DNA of 64,000 bases from Ustulina deusta (lineage: Eukaryota; Ascomycota; Sordariomycetes; Xylariales; Xylariaceae): positions 1,550,001 through 1,614,000 of the forward strand of contig JAJNNX010000002.1 of NCBI GenBank assembly GCA_023159155.1, in the 5' to 3' direction. Below the pieces are notes generated by a model. It was not told the DNA's origin, ran no database searches, and saw only the letters and a list, made by a program, of their open reading frames with translations. Shown one piece after another: positions 11,865-24,652 of this stretch (position 1 is its first letter; the number at the start of each line of letters is the position of its first letter). Position numbers and translations under genes: made by a program.

Positions 11865-13444
11865 TCATCGGATGTCTAATTGGAAGGGTTTGTATCGCCC
11901 GCCGATTGTAGCACATCGAGGACATTTCCTACGGGTCCCTTGTTCTTCCATCAAAATGTTAACGCAGTCTCTACAGAGACCACATATACATTCTGTGCAA
12001 GCATACGACTCCCTCAATTTTGATGTCCGTTGACATGCCGCGCAGTAGATGTGGACATCTTGAGATGAATAACTTGGCGAGGAATCCGATAGCCCGACAG
12101 TCCCCATATGAAAGGCCTCTCCGCTCCCGCCACTTTCCACTGATGGGAAAGGCTCAGGGATTTCTCGGGCGAAGGGCGGAGGGGTAAGAGCTTGCTGCAA
12201 GGGGGATGCCTGGTAGCCCTGAAAATGTTGATGAGGAAACGGCGGCAGAGAAGCTCTGTGGATGGAAATGGGAGGAGATTGAGGCACCTGATATGTCAGA
12301 CAAGAAGAGTAAGGTCGTTGTTCGAGGCTTACTGGAGTTCTGTCCTCGTCAATGTCTTCGGTCGCCGAAGCTGCTGCATCAATCAAGTCTTCCCAGCGTT
12401 TGCCGTAATCCCCCGAGGGTTCAACTGAATGCGCCTTACGATTAGCTCCTCCAGGCGAGAGATAATCATCGTTCTGAATCCGTCGAAGCCAGTCAGCAGC
12501 TGACCCTCGAGATTTTTGCTTCTTGTGGCCACGCTTCGTGACAGACTGTTTTCTCGGTCGGCTAGGACCCAGCGATCGCTGCAACGGGGGCAGGGTTGAA
12601 GATCGCCCCGGCGGCGAGTTCGAAAGGATAGAGGGAAGTAGCTCTCGTCGCCCCGGTCCTGCATGGATTGGAGGAAACGGCTCGCTGGTCGGTTCGGCAC
12701 CGTATTGTATCGGAGGTAGCTCAATTGTGCTCCGGGGAATTCTCCTCCCCTCAGTGTCCGAATGCCACCCCTTCGGAAGCCCGGTCAGTTGGACTACTGG
12801 TAACGTTGGGGGCCAAGAGAGACATACAGTTTCCGAATCCCATTCAGTCTCAAACTTGTGCTGGCCACCTAATTGAGCTAGCGCTGCGGCGGCACTTGCG
12901 GCGGGTAGCTGCGAGCCGCCCGCACGTTCATCAGGATGCCTCGGCGTTACGGGAGCACTCGACTCATCGCGGAAGAATGCATGACGGTCGTGTTGATAGC
13001 CTTTCGTCGGGTCGGCACCCGATTGAGGTGGGCCAGCGGAATTTGGAGCCTGTGGCCTCTCCGAGGGCGGGGTATTGATCATGAGCAAGAAGCTCTCTTC
13101 CGTCGCCGGGAGCTTTGAGATATAATGCTCAGGGTGTGCTCGTCGAATATGTTCCTGCATCGACCGATATCGTTTCTCCTATTTATCGGAACCCAGAGCC
13201 AAATCAGCCCCTGCAAACTTAAACTGCTGTGCTTGCCAACCCAGAGCTAGCTAGCTAGCTAAGATACCTAGCTATGTGTGCATTGCCTGTGCTGGGGGCC
13301 GAAGGGGAAGAGAGGCGAAAAAAGACTTACGCCGATGCATCGCTTTCGACAACTCGAGCCATCCTGGTTGCGCAATGGGCAAACAACCTCATTGTTGGCG
13401 TCGGCGATGGAGAATGAAGACGTCAAGGAAGATCGAGGCGGCAT
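11865..13444 (-). CDS. Conserved fungal protein with N- and C-terminal Cys/His zinc clusters
   Basis: Two exons, 13444-13331 and 13178-11865, joined over a 152-nt intron (donor GTAAGT, acceptor AATAG), give 475 residues. The N-terminus has a C2H2-like cluster (Cys22, Cys32, Cys36, His48, His53) spanning the splice junction and including the phrase MQEHIRRAHPEHYI. The middle is Pro/Ser-rich and probably disordered, with a basic KRGHKKQKS patch. The last 60 residues have a RING-like cysteine series: CAAC, CTECICGLCRDC and CPRC. I recognise the architecture as one widespread in filamentous ascomycetes and without an assigned function. Nucleic-acid or protein binding through zinc is likely. E3 ligase activity is possible from the C-terminal cluster but the spacing is not a canonical RING. 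Confidence 0.82.
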
Positions 13445-16400
13445 CTTGAGCTGTTACTCAACCCCACCATGCGCTGGCTGGCTGGGTTGGAAGCGGGGGG
13501 TTTCTCGTGAGATTGATTGATACGCTGTTGTCGATAAGACCTGGATTGATAGCTAGGTATGTATGTATCGACAGAGTACGGACGGTGTCATCCAATGTGA
13601 AGCCTTTTTGGCATTGAACGTGGGAATCTGAGTTCGAATTGTCGCAATCCTGCCGAGGCAGCCCCAAGCTTCTTCTAGTTGTCCAGGTGTTACATGGACT
13701 GTTTCGAGAAATGCCTGGGTCGCAGTTGGCAAGTGGTAGCATAGATAGATAGATGTAGGTAGTGGCAGGGAGGAAGTGACTGGAGGTAGCGGGGTGCCCA
13801 GGTATTCTTGGGGGAGGGGAAGGTCTGGCTGAAAGCAGCAATACCCGTTTGGGAGAGGTACTTTGGAATTTAGCGAGCAGTCGCCACAGCGCCGTCAAAG
13901 GGAGCACGGCACTACCACATCCGCTGGACTATCTGCGCTACCCGTGCCTGTGGACTTGGTAAAGAAAGAGGAACAATGAGTGTAGGGCCCATGGGGTGAA
14001 ACAGCCGTCGCCAAGGCAAAGCACAGCTGAAGAAATCGGATGGCCAGGTACCTTGTCAACTGGACATAATGAGATGGGCGGCGACGGAATAGGATTGTGG
14101 TTGAAGGGGAGCTTCAACAATCCTTGCAGAGACAGCGGCGACGCTACAGTTCCCCCGTTCGAGGGAGACAAAGCCTACTTGTTCGCTTCTTCATTGGCCA
14201 TCTGCCATCACTTGGTGCGTATAACCAGCTTCCTTCCTGACTCGATCGAGGATCGGCCGGGGCAGCCCTTTGATGGTTGGTTGTTGTTTGTCCGGGTGGG
14301 GTGTGTTCATCCCGGAGGGAGCAAATGCCTACTTGGGCAGTGTGGAAGCAGGGACAGATAGACTTGTGATGAATCGATTGACGAATACCAAGATGACCTG
14401 CTTTATTCGGTACCATCTACACGTACGTTACCTGTAAGTTGGGCAGCATGGGTGTCTTTGTCCGGTAACCCTGGATGGCCGTCAAGTTACCTGGGGAGGT
14501 GCTGGCGCCCTTAGAGCTTTGGGTCTGTCTATTTGGAATATCATATAGCATACAACAAAGCTTCTTCAAGGAAGCTCTGGATCAAAGGTGTCGTGTGACG
14601 ACGCATGGGTAGAGCTTCCCAGCGAGAGCTGTTGTCTCACAACACAATTGGTGCTCCCAGCTGTGCTTTGGAAATCCGGATCCTGCTACCTATCTCGCTA
14701 TTGCTCTCGCTTTCGATAACGGCGAGGGCGGGTCTGCATGACCTCACCGTGGTGCTCGAGGTGCATGACACTGTTGCTTGCAGAAGCTTCAAAAAGAGGG
14801 GTTCCAAAAGTGGGTAATGGGATGCCGAAATCCTGGCACCCTTTTTACTACTAGTACACCCCAGCCAGTCTGCGAGCTCTTGGATTGGTTGAAGTCGAAG
14901 AAGCTCGGGGTCCGGGATCCCTGCCTGTGACAATAAGTACCCAGTCTAGTGTACAATGCACAGTACCACAGTTTCTGAGCTTGGTCTCCTACCGCCGGTT
15001 TGTGCGGTGCTTGCTTGATCTTGACAGAGCCTCGTCCGACCAGGGGAACTCGGAATAGGATTCACCCACAGTCAAGAACTCAGGCACAAGACCATTGACT
15101 CCTTCTCTATGATCGGCGCGTAGCTTGTACTTCGATTATGGGTGCGACTGGTTTTGATTATCGTGGCATCATGGCATCATGGTATCATGCTCCTGGTATC
15201 CTAACAACTAGCCCTAAGGTTCAACGTCAATTGAGTTCCTGCCATAGGTATACACAGGCAATATGATTGGTGTTCGGGGAATATTGTGAGGTTCTGGCAT
15301 CGAAATTAGAAAGCCATGGGTGTTTGTCGGTGGTCTTCAATGGTCAATATTCAATTGATGATTGAAGCTAAGATCGGCGAACAAATCCAAACGCGTGCTA
15401 ACCCATATTACCAAAGCAGAGCTCCCTACCTAAGCTGCGTGTACCTGTAGGTTACCTACCTAGCTGTAGCTCAATGACTTTCCCCTGCTTCTGCTTGCCT
15501 TATCTGATGTCGCAAGCTTTCCAGGTAAGCTGACAGGTGCGACTGCTTACCTCCGTGTCGATACTTAGGTAAGTAAGTACTGAATGGTAGGTAGGTAGGT
15601 ATCTTCGCTTTTAATCCAAGCGCCCTCTTAAGCACCCACTTGTGTCTTATATTCACACATGGATATTATCCGAAGATCGCCTCATTCCAAGTAACCCAAA
15701 GTTTTTGGAAACTATATTGGGATTAACCAGCCTTTTTTATGTTTATTTTGAGCCTCTCGTTCTGGGTACGGTATCAGTACGTTCAACTTTGGCAATGTGG
15801 GGAAGATGAGTCGGGTTAGGGTACCTCACTGGAGAAATGCTTAAGTGCCCTACCCTCTACTACCCTTGTCAACCTTCAAGCTACCAAGTACCTACTACCT
15901 CTAGTTGTCAAGAAACCCCAACATTGTCGCATTCCAATTGCTTTACAACCAAGTATGTTAAATGTTATTGTATTTCTAGAATAACATTGAGCCTACTGTT
16001 CTCGTACAGATGGTAGGCTTAGTTGTGTTCCTATGGACTTCGACGTTAAAGCCCTTCTGCTACGAACTCTTGAGATATAATGCTTCACGCACATCAGTCT
16101 TAACAGCATCATGAGTGCATTATTTAATTGGTTCGTAATATCTGCGTATATTGAAGTCCCAAGACCCCTTGCATCTGCACAACTAGCCAAAGATGAATTA
16201 AGAGAAGCACCAAGTACTAAAGACACCACCATAAGCAACATTTATGTACAACGGGACCTTGACCGGCACGGCACAGCTAATCAATTTACCAGAGCAACCC
16301 GAGCCACACGAAGGTATGAAAGGCTGCAAAGACGCATTTCTGTCAGTGCCAAGAACTGACCCCTTTGTTGCCCTCCAAGCGACCAAGTGTCAGAAACTAC

Positions 16401-16780
16401 AGAAGGTTCATACAGCAGCTAGCCTCTATCGGTACAATCAACTACTGTCCTACGTTTCGTCCTCATTAGTCCTCGTTAGTTTGCTTCCATTGTATTGCAA
16501 GCCAGTAGTAAAGAACTCATTTGGAAGAAATTCGTTGCAATTGGTTTGGTCAACCCTGAAGAGAATATTCATGACAGATACAATGCTCATTGCTCCAAGT
16601 CCTGAACTCCCCAACTCATGAAATCTCTAACCATCCCATTCGTAGCTCGCGTGCTGCAATGCATTATAGTCTAGCCCCAATTTTGTCTGCCACGATCTTT
16701 TCTATCGAGAAAGACATCCCGTCTTCTTCTAGACCCGGCGACCTCGTCGTGTATGGCCCAGCATCTCAAGCGGGTGCATC
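13445..16780. other. Gene-poor intergenic region
   Basis: No supported gene. Frames 13996-14361 (+) and 14144-14416 (-) overlap on opposite strands and lack motifs. There is a short (TAGA) run near 13742-13755. Several GGTAGGTAGGTA/CCTACCTA motifs lie at 15427-15465 and 15559-15603. The part next to 13444 is likely the promoter of the zinc protein gene, and the part next to 16781 the 3' end of the sulfotransferase-like gene. Confidence 0.5.
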
Positions 16781-17823
16781 TCAAGCAAGATAGCTCTTTA
16801 AACCCCAGTACGCAGCAGCAACAGTTCCTAATACCATTGCCCACCTTCTTAGACCAGTACGGATCTCGCTCCTAAAGATCTCCTCCATGGCCTTAGAATC
16901 GTTCGACCGCGGGAAGTCAATGCCCTTCGGCACTTCACAATTAAGTGCCTTGCACTGCAGTATCCAGAATCAGTACTTGCTATTTTGGTTGTGTGTACTG
17001 GAGCACGGAGGGATGGCTCTAGGAATTACTTACCAAAGGCTCCCAGCCGTCTCTGACATCAAAGAATACTAGCTTCTCCGGGGGCACATGCTCCTTGAGG
17101 AATGCAAGATGCCTCTCCCACACCTGACCCTCTTGTGCACCGCCTGTCGTCTTCCTCGACGGGAACACCTCACCCCAACGACCATTTCGCATCGCAGTCG
17201 TCCAAGCACTAAAGTGACGCATCTGGAGGAAACAAGCATTAGCAAGCACACTTCAACGAACTGAAATTGAATAGTCATATATTCAGAGGAAAACAGAGGG
17301 GTGTCGTTATAGAAGGAAGTGTGCCGGTGTTGTGAACTTTCCATACAAATCAGCGAAGGAGCAGATATAATAAACAACTTACCGGGTTGTTGAACATTAA
17401 CACTATGCCAAAGAACCAAACTTGAGCGTTGCTTGCAGTTTTGTCAAGTGACTCGGCCCATTTGTCCGAATCTCGGACGGTGCAGATGACCTTGGCATCC
17501 GGGTACAGTTTTACCAACTCGGGGACAAAAACGCATGCCGGCGTATCGGTGACTGCTACATAGCCGTCCATAAGTTGCGACAGTTCTTTCATCACGAACG
17601 CCTCATCTTCAGCGCTGCGGATTGGTGTGTGCTGCAAGATCTTGGTCCATGTTTTGATGTTATAGCTTTCACCCTTGCTGACCTGGGTGCCGCAGTGATG
17701 TACAGGGCCGTCGAGGAGGATTGAAAGAGCCTGGCTGAACGACGTCGTTCCGGTTCGGGGGAGCCCAGCCCCGATAACCTGAAATTTCTTTCCAGGCTGT
17801 GGCCTAGACGCCTCTTGACCCAT
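16781..17823 (-). CDS. Sulfotransferase-like P-loop protein with C-terminal membrane segment
   Basis: Three exons, 17823-17383, 17222-17034 and 16954-16781, give 267 residues; all introns are GT-AG and in phase 0. The N-terminus has FQVIGAGLPRTGTTSFSQAL, whose PRTGTTS is the 5'-phosphosulfate (PAPS) loop of the sulfotransferase superfamily. KVICTVRDSDKWAESL follows, matching the 3'-phosphate-binding region (the usual Arg and Ser positions). GWEPLCKALNCEVP and FPRSNDS lie near the C-terminus. This is the pattern of the fungal Sulfotransfer_4 (NAD-dependent epimerase-named) family. The last 20 residues, from WAMVLGTVAAAYWG onward, form one hydrophobic helix, suggesting a tail anchor. Substrate unknown. 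The start is the only ATG just before the P-loop phrase; an upstream TTG in frame is not a start. Confidence 0.87.
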
Positions 17824-20800
17824 CTTCAACGGCGAAAGCGAATTATTATTGTTGGTCGATGTAGGATATCACACAGAGTAGATGGCCAGCGGTGAGGCAA
17901 TCTGGTCTTCCAGCACGTGTTGGAGGGGGAGAGTGGTCGTTACGAGCTGGAATATTTCGGAACCAGGTATCAGAACTAACAACTTGTGTACAAACAGGGA
18001 GACAGAAGGATCTTATAGCACTCCAATATATGCAGGTAAGCTCTCTTACTAATGCTCGAGGACTATTGCGAGATACCATGTATGTACAGTTTATGGAATA
18101 TGCATCGCATATGGATGTGCAGGATCTAATGATGCAAGGCAACCTGGACCCTGAGTCCACAACATCATGAGGGATTCGGTTGAGATGCACATTAGTCCCT
18201 GTCATCAGATAATTATATGGAATAGCAAGCAGCAGGGTGGGTAGTAGTGTATGTTGCAATCCTTGCTCCCAAAGTTGCCATTGGACAACCGGGGTTCCGC
18301 ATCGTGGGTCTTTACTTATTCTAAGCCCTGGGCGCAGACCCGAATTACTGACCTTTCTGTTTTCACAGGGGCGGTAACCAAGGGCCTTTCCTATTACATA
18401 CACACATACATACAGGATACTTTGATTCATATGAAATCGCTCGTCTCTGCTCCTGTTAGTGTACTTAGTAGTATCAAGACCGAGGTTATCCGGGGTATAC
18501 CGGTACCTTCTCATTCGAACAGAGTACTTGAGTCTTGATTCTACCTTGAAAATATGCGAAAGTCACAGAATCCTTTTAGACCTTCTTGACGATTAGATGA
18601 GAAAGATCATGACTCTAAGGGTGGGGGCTTCAGCACTGCCGCATACTATTACAATTACCATGTCTTGTTTCAACTTGGCGATTACGGTACCTTGTCTTAT
18701 TGTTTCACTCTTTACTATTACCTACCTAGAATATATGTAGTTTTCCCACAACTTGGTAGGTAGTCATAGTGATCCAAATTCGTTCACTCCGAGTAGAAAT
18801 GTGACCGATCAAACGAACACACCCTCTAATATGTTTCCATTTGTCAAGCAACGGTGTGAATAATTAATGCTGTGGAAGAGATGGAGTAATTAACATAGAA
18901 TCTACTGTGAGGGGTATTTTCATACACTGTTTATCCCTCCCACGAGCACCGCGCAAAAGAATACCGTCAGAGAACGGCCAGACAACCCGTAATTCCAACC
19001 ATTAAAGACCTTGCAGCACACATATATAACATTAACGGCCGTTCGGTTATCTACAACGGTCTTAAATGGAATGTGATCTTCTAATCTTTCGGCTGACGTA
19101 ACTTTACGATGAATCAGATCTAGTATATGTAATCTCCGGCTGGAGCCGCGGGAAAAGACGGCAAGCCATAGGTATTCAAGCCGTACGTACAAAAGTTCTT
19201 TGTTACACAATTCGATTGTTAAATTGATAAAACAATTAATATTCTACCTATGTCTGCTGCAATACACCCACTCCGAAGTTAAACAAAAGCTGCCGGCTCC
19301 CCCATATGCAGTTAAACAATAGTATAGATAATATAAAAATGGAATAATTACCTAATATACCATAATACAAGGGGTAAATATTCTTCTACACTGTCCCTAC
19401 ACCACGTTAAATATACCAGTAGGTTTAGACATGCTTAGCTAAACTTATCAATATCTATCATGTTACTTTACTTTTTGTGTTTGTGTGATTTGTTTCAATG
19501 TGAACCGTCTTTGGAGTGGTGTTCTAGCAGCATTGCTCTACGGTAACTACGGCATGATGTATTAGGTAGGCCGATCAAAAGTCGGAGTCGCCTAAACAAT
19601 TGTTCGGTACATTTACACGGCATTATCCGTACCTAATACGTATTGTTCTGTAAACAAGTATTTTCACTGAAATAACATTCCAAGGGACACAGCCGGTTTT
19701 CTAGTTTTATTTAGATATATTGTTGGCTATGAAAGTGCACAGTAGCATCATATAATTCGTGTTTTGTTCGATGCGTATGGCTGCTGGAAGGCTACTGCAC
19801 CGACTGTTGACTCTCCAGATGTTTGTGCTCCGAGTTGTAGTGACCGACAGCTAACTGAATTAAGCCCCAAACAGATCGACAGTGCCCTGAAGATCATTTT
19901 GGCAACAACATATGCACACTACTAGACCAAGATAATTATTTATTATGGAATTGCACGCAACATTCCATACCTAGGTAGTGTACAAGCGTTGTGCTGGGCA
20001 TGCTAGGTATATTTTCTTGTCGCTAGCAGATTGGTACATCAACCTTAGTGCGATGGATTGCAACAGCTCACTAACTGCGGGATTTTTATACGTTCGATGC
20101 CCAACTTGTAGATGCTACACTAGGTAGGGTAGTATAGCACGATTGGATGAGCAGCACAGCATTACCAAGTAGAATCTCGTCTAAGCATACTTGACCACAA
20201 TGAATGCTGAGCCATTCAGTTGCTGTGCACGGAGTAATGATATTCACTGGGATTACCTATTCTGCCAAGGCCGGTAATGCCATCCTAACTACTTAGCGTA
20301 GGATCTAGCAAGTGTGCCGTGATGCCTTTGTCAGATGGTAACATTGATGAGAAGATGGCCTACGAGATTTGTCAGTATGTAGGTTACATAAATCTAACCT
20401 ATCAGGACGTCACCTGACCCACTGTAAGCAGTCCTCTGTTAGGTGTTAGTCTTCCAGAATACAAGATTGCCAGCTACCTACCTTCTGGCTTATCCGATTA
20501 AGACACCACTGCACTCAATAAGACCGTTCATAGGGTTACACAGCATACAGCATAATGCATAAGAGTACTCCCTGCCAATACGACACCAGCTCGCAAGCCT
20601 CGTAAGAGAAAGCCGCCCGCATCGAGCGTGGCCTAGTGTAGGTACTTGTAAGCACAATCCCGTAGGGGCTCGACAATAATAAAGTCTGGGTCACGAGGCG
20701 ATAAAGGTTGGAATCAATTGTGATGGCTTCCTACCTTTTGATGCCTGTACTGGATACCGGCATACACGTTTTCCATGGTGCCTTTCATTCAACATTGAGG

Positions 20801-22930
20801 GCCTATTAGTCTCATCACAGACACTGATAGGCACCTACATAACAGTAAATCAAACAGTCTAAAGTACCTATGTAAGCATAGGTATTGCTGAGTCGGTGAG
20901 AAGTTGTCCGATCTAACAGCACTCCGGGACCAAGCGAGAGATACTTTTGAAAAACAGATGTCTACAAGCAATTCTTCAGTAATCACTGATCGCGATAACA
21001 ATGGCTTTAGTAGTGACCGAGGTACGTATTTGTTTAAGCTGCGTTGAACTTGTTTTGGTAGGCCAGGTTGCATCAATCGTTTGAAAGAAGGATGATATGT
21101 TTTGTCAGAAGTAAGCAAATAAAATACTAGTAAAATCCATGCCCGCTGACAAGACTCTATAACCACGTATAGATTATAAGGGGCCTGAGAGTCTCGCTAG
21201 GGCTTAGAGACAAGTGAGAAGCATTACGTAGGCTACCTGGGAATATAGTGCCAAGCGAAATTAATTCCTCAGGTATACACATGGAGTTGCCCCGACAAGC
21301 TGCGTAAAGTAGCACATAATATAATTGAAGTACACTAGTATATACCTATATATAAGTATGTAGGAGCTATGTACCTATGATATGCGGTACATAACAGCCT
21401 CATTGATAGGTCTGCTTCACACATGATTGAGCGTTGCACAGCTGCACAGAGCATTGCTCCATGCGTACTAAGTATATGCACCCAAGGCACATCTTACGCG
21501 ACCTACATATAGATATCGTCACAGGGTACCGACTCAATCAATCTGCCATCTTCCAAGGTTAAATACCTACACCTTCCTCAATCGAACGCCAAAATGCGCT
21601 TATCGTAATTACTAGGTACGGTAGTTGCACGGCAATTCCATTCTGCAGGGCAACATTGGGGTATTCAAGATCCTGGGGTTTGTTTCGGGCCGTTCAAAAG
21701 ATCTGTTTAAACCGGACCGGACTTCGGAGATAGGTACTGTTGGAAATCAGAAAATCAAGTTGAATCACGGGACATGACATGCTTCAGCCCATTCAATTAA
21801 GATAGGGACCTCCGACTTGTGTATCTACCAGCAGGTAAGTAGGTATTTACGGACTGCATGTCCGAGATTTGCGATTCGCAAAAACATCATGAAGGACTTC
21901 CAGTTCCAGTCATTCACATAACTTTAAGGAAAGCAAATATGCACACTGCCTCTGAACCATTCCTCTTCAAGATAATAGTACTATCTATATAGCTTCGCTT
22001 ATTTCAAGTTTTCCATCCCATCTCTACTTTTCTTCGGCGTTGTACATGTGACTGAAGCAGGAACGAGAAATCATTGTATTCCTGATGTACCTATGTACCT
22101 CCGTACCGGCACTGGAATTGGGCTAGCCGAGAACGATACCTGCTCGGCGTTGTTTGTGGCTACCTACTCTGTACTTCTCGTTTGCACTTGCCATCTTTTG
22201 CCAAGTTCTTAGCGTGGATTCTAGAACACTAGGGTAACATCATTCTGCTTGTCCTCACCATCGGCTGCAAGGACCTACATACTGAAGTATGATTGACCAA
22301 CGGAGGTACATGAGGTCGCCAGACAAAAAGGAGAAGAGGCTCGACGGGCTATCGTGTTTATTTATATTACTGCGCACGTCTCCTGTCTATTCTCCTCAAT
22401 CTATCTATGTCGAACTACGATCGTGTACCGTACAAATATTCCGTCTGCCACCATACATCATTCCCCTCCTCACTGTAACCCCGCGTTACCATGAGTGGGT
22501 GATGTTGTTGGACAAGCCCAGAACAGTTGCCTTCAACCACCCACCTCGACTGCCTATCTCTCTGCCAGTGTATTGATTGCGTGTATGTGTACGTGTGTAC
22601 ATGTGTGTGTGTGTGTGTGTCCGTGTGTGTCTCCGGCTGATCAGCCGCTGTCGTGTCTGAATTCCACCCTTGTTTCTTTTCTCGCCTGCAGCGAAGTCCC
22701 CATCTAACCCCGTCACTGGCTTTCTTTTTATAAGTCCGTCCTCCTACTGTATGTCTGTGAAGTGAGGTCATCCTCCGAATCCTCTAGGACCTCCATCCCT
22801 CGACAGCTCTTATCCAGGAGCCTCCCGTATACCGACCATATGGCGACCTCATGACTCCACGCCTCACTCTGCGTCTTATGAGGAAACTCGCCCAGGTTTG
22901 ACCATCATCAAAACGCCAGACTCATCCATC
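17824..22930. other. Gene desert of about 5 kb, partly AT-rich
   Basis: No gene is supported. The stretch from about 18500 to 21700 is visibly richer in A/T and TpA (for example TATATAAG, TAATATACC) than the coding neighbours. The longest frame (20789-21166, minus, 125 codons) shows no motif. This could be an old repeat decayed by RIP (repeat-induced point mutation), but no transposon protein or terminal repeat is visible. A GT microsatellite lies at 22581-22631, near the start of the next gene, and its region probably serves as that gene's leader. Confidence 0.5.
22581..22631. repeat. GT/TG microsatellite
   Basis: An interrupted GT-rich run with a perfect core of nine GT repeats at about 22603-22620. 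It lies 300-350 bp upstream of the MBL-fold gene and could affect its promoter; no evidence for this beyond position. Confidence 0.8.
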
Positions 22931-24652
22931 ATGGCGTTGACCGTCAAGCACCTCAACTGGGACGCCTCTTTTCTGTTATCTTTCGAACCCGTCATCCCCG
23001 AATCGATCGCTGACTCGGTAATACCACATCCATTCACCATTCTATTGGATCCATGGATAACCGGCCCGTCGACAATACTCCATCCCCGGATCTCCATTGC
23101 GTCGCAGAAGCATCCAGCCTGCATATCATCGCTGACAGAGTTGTTGCGGCCTCCCGACCTTGTCATCATTAGCCAGCACAACCCCGATCACTGCAATGAA
23201 GCTACACTGCGCCAATTGCCCGCGAGCGGGAGGACATTAATTCTTGCCGAGCCAGCATCCGCGCGCATGATTAGAAGCTGGAATTACTTCGACAAGAGCA
23301 AAATCCGCACCATCAAGCGATGGGAAGACCCGCGCATAACAGGGAAGCAGTCCGTGATACGAATTCCGGTTCCACCTGTGCAACCCAATGGTCGAGAGGG
23401 CGAAGTCACAGTCGCCTTTATTCCCCAAAAGCGTGATCTTGCCGGCCTACACGGGGCCATCGGTATTACATACAGATCACCGCCTACCTCCCACGATTTG
23501 ATCAAGAAAGTACCCCTAGTTAAGGTTCTCTCGCCGCCGTCGACGCCGAAAGCCCAGGGACAGATATTCATCGGTAGGGATACCAAGCCGCCGGTAACAA
23601 TACCAACGGGAGACACGTTCCTACTGCCTCCTACTCCCCCTATCTCCCCCATCTCGCCTATCTCGCCGGGTTCGTTGCGGTCCATTCGTTCTGCTTCCAC
23701 TTTGATTGCATCATCGACACACTCTCTTTATAGCCCCCACTTCCGCCCGGCAAACTCTTCTCAGAGCGAGATAGTCCTACCACCGAGCCCTTATAGCCAC
23801 AGCCGGCCAATCTCACTGGTTTTCTCCCCTCACGGGATACAGTATGGCCATCTTGCCCCCTATGCGACATCACACCTTGTCGCCGAGGCAGCGCTGCCAT
23901 TGACAGCACTTCTTCATTGCATGGACAGTATTAGCAATCCCTGGTGGCTTGGGGGCAATGTCTCTGCCGGTGTGCCCTATGGCGCTGAAATCGCCTCAAA
24001 ACTAGGGGCGAGACTGTGGATAAGCGCACATGATGGGGAGAAAGACGTTCGGGGGTTGGCAACAGGACTGCTCAAGACACGTCGGTGGAAAGATGAGGAG
24101 ATCGAAGATGCTCTCAAATATGGACTTGGCGGCCTTGGAAACAGTCAAAAGCCAGGCCAAGACAAAGGAAAAGGCCCTACCCAGATACTACGCCTAAACT
24201 GTGGTGAAGAGATCCTCGTCTCCGGAACAGGGCAGTTATGGCGTACAATTTCTTCCCACAATGGTATTCAATCGGACATAAAAATTGCCACCAAAACCAT
24301 CCCTTTTCTACCACCGACAAACCAAACAACTGCAACTAAGAATCAAGGAAAGTACGGTAGGAAAGAGCTAGAGACCCTGGTGCTACCCAAAGTCCAGGAC
24401 ATGTCGCCCAAAAAGCCTGGCATCTTCAAGGCTCTCAGGACTAAGGACTTAATCAAGCCATCGCCAAGGCTGGTTATAGAGCATGAGGTCACAAGTATGG
24501 TAGATCCCACCTTGCCGCCTATACCTACGCGGAGTCCGTCCGAGGTCAAGACCGGAAAGGCAACGAGGACCCCAGAGATTGACTCCACTGTACCCAAAAG
24601 CGATCCCAGCGATAGTCGGTCCGTGAGGTTCGCGTTGTCCACCCAGTCCTGA
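22931..24652 (+). CDS. Metallo-beta-lactamase-fold protein with degenerate metal motif
   Basis: A single exon of 573 residues. The N-terminus reads VKHLNWDASFLLSF and ILLDPWITGPS, the usual first strands of UlaG-like MBL-fold proteins. The metal motif position holds QHNPDH (residues 82-87), where HxHxDH is expected: Asp86 and His87 remain but the first two His are Gln and Asn. A Pro/Ser-rich insert (about residues 230-290, PPTPPISPISPISP) interrupts the domain. The later half has GNVSAGVPYGAEIASKLGARLWISAHDGEKD, again MBL-like. The C-terminal 150 residues are polar and probably disordered. I read it as a fungal MBL-superfamily member likely not competent for classical two-metal hydrolysis. 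The real function is unknown. Start: first ATG (context ATCATGG); the in-frame TTG upstream is ignored. Confidence 0.8.
   Translation: MALTVKHLNWDASFLLSFEPVIPESIADSVIPHPFTILLDPWITGPSTILHPRISIASQKHPACISSLTELLRPPDLVIISQHNPDHCNEATLRQLPASGRTLILAEPASARMIRSWNYFDKSKIRTIKRWEDPRITGKQSVIRIPVPPVQPNGREGEVTVAFIPQKRDLAGLHGAIGITYRSPPTSHDLIKKVPLVKVLSPPSTPKAQGQIFIGRDTKPPVTIPTGDTFLLPPTPPISPISPISPGSLRSIRSASTLIASSTHSLYSPHFRPANSSQSEIVLPPSPYSHSRPISLVFSPHGIQYGHLAPYATSHLVAEAALPLTALLHCMDSISNPWWLGGNVSAGVPYGAEIASKLGARLWISAHDGEKDVRGLATGLLKTRRWKDEEIEDALKYGLGGLGNSQKPGQDKGKGPTQILRLNCGEEILVSGTGQLWRTISSHNGIQSDIKIATKTIPFLPPTNQTTATKNQGKYGRKELETLVLPKVQDMSPKKPGIFKALRTKDLIKPSPRLVIEHEVTSMVDPTLPPIPTRSPSEVKTGKATRTPEIDSTVPKSDPSDSRSVRFALSTQS

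Noticed and set aside
13996..14416. Opposing frames of 121 and 90 codons
   Set aside because: They overlap on opposite strands and have no recognisable features.
20789..21166. 125-codon minus-strand frame in the gene desert
   Set aside because: No motif, no supporting context, AT-rich surroundings.
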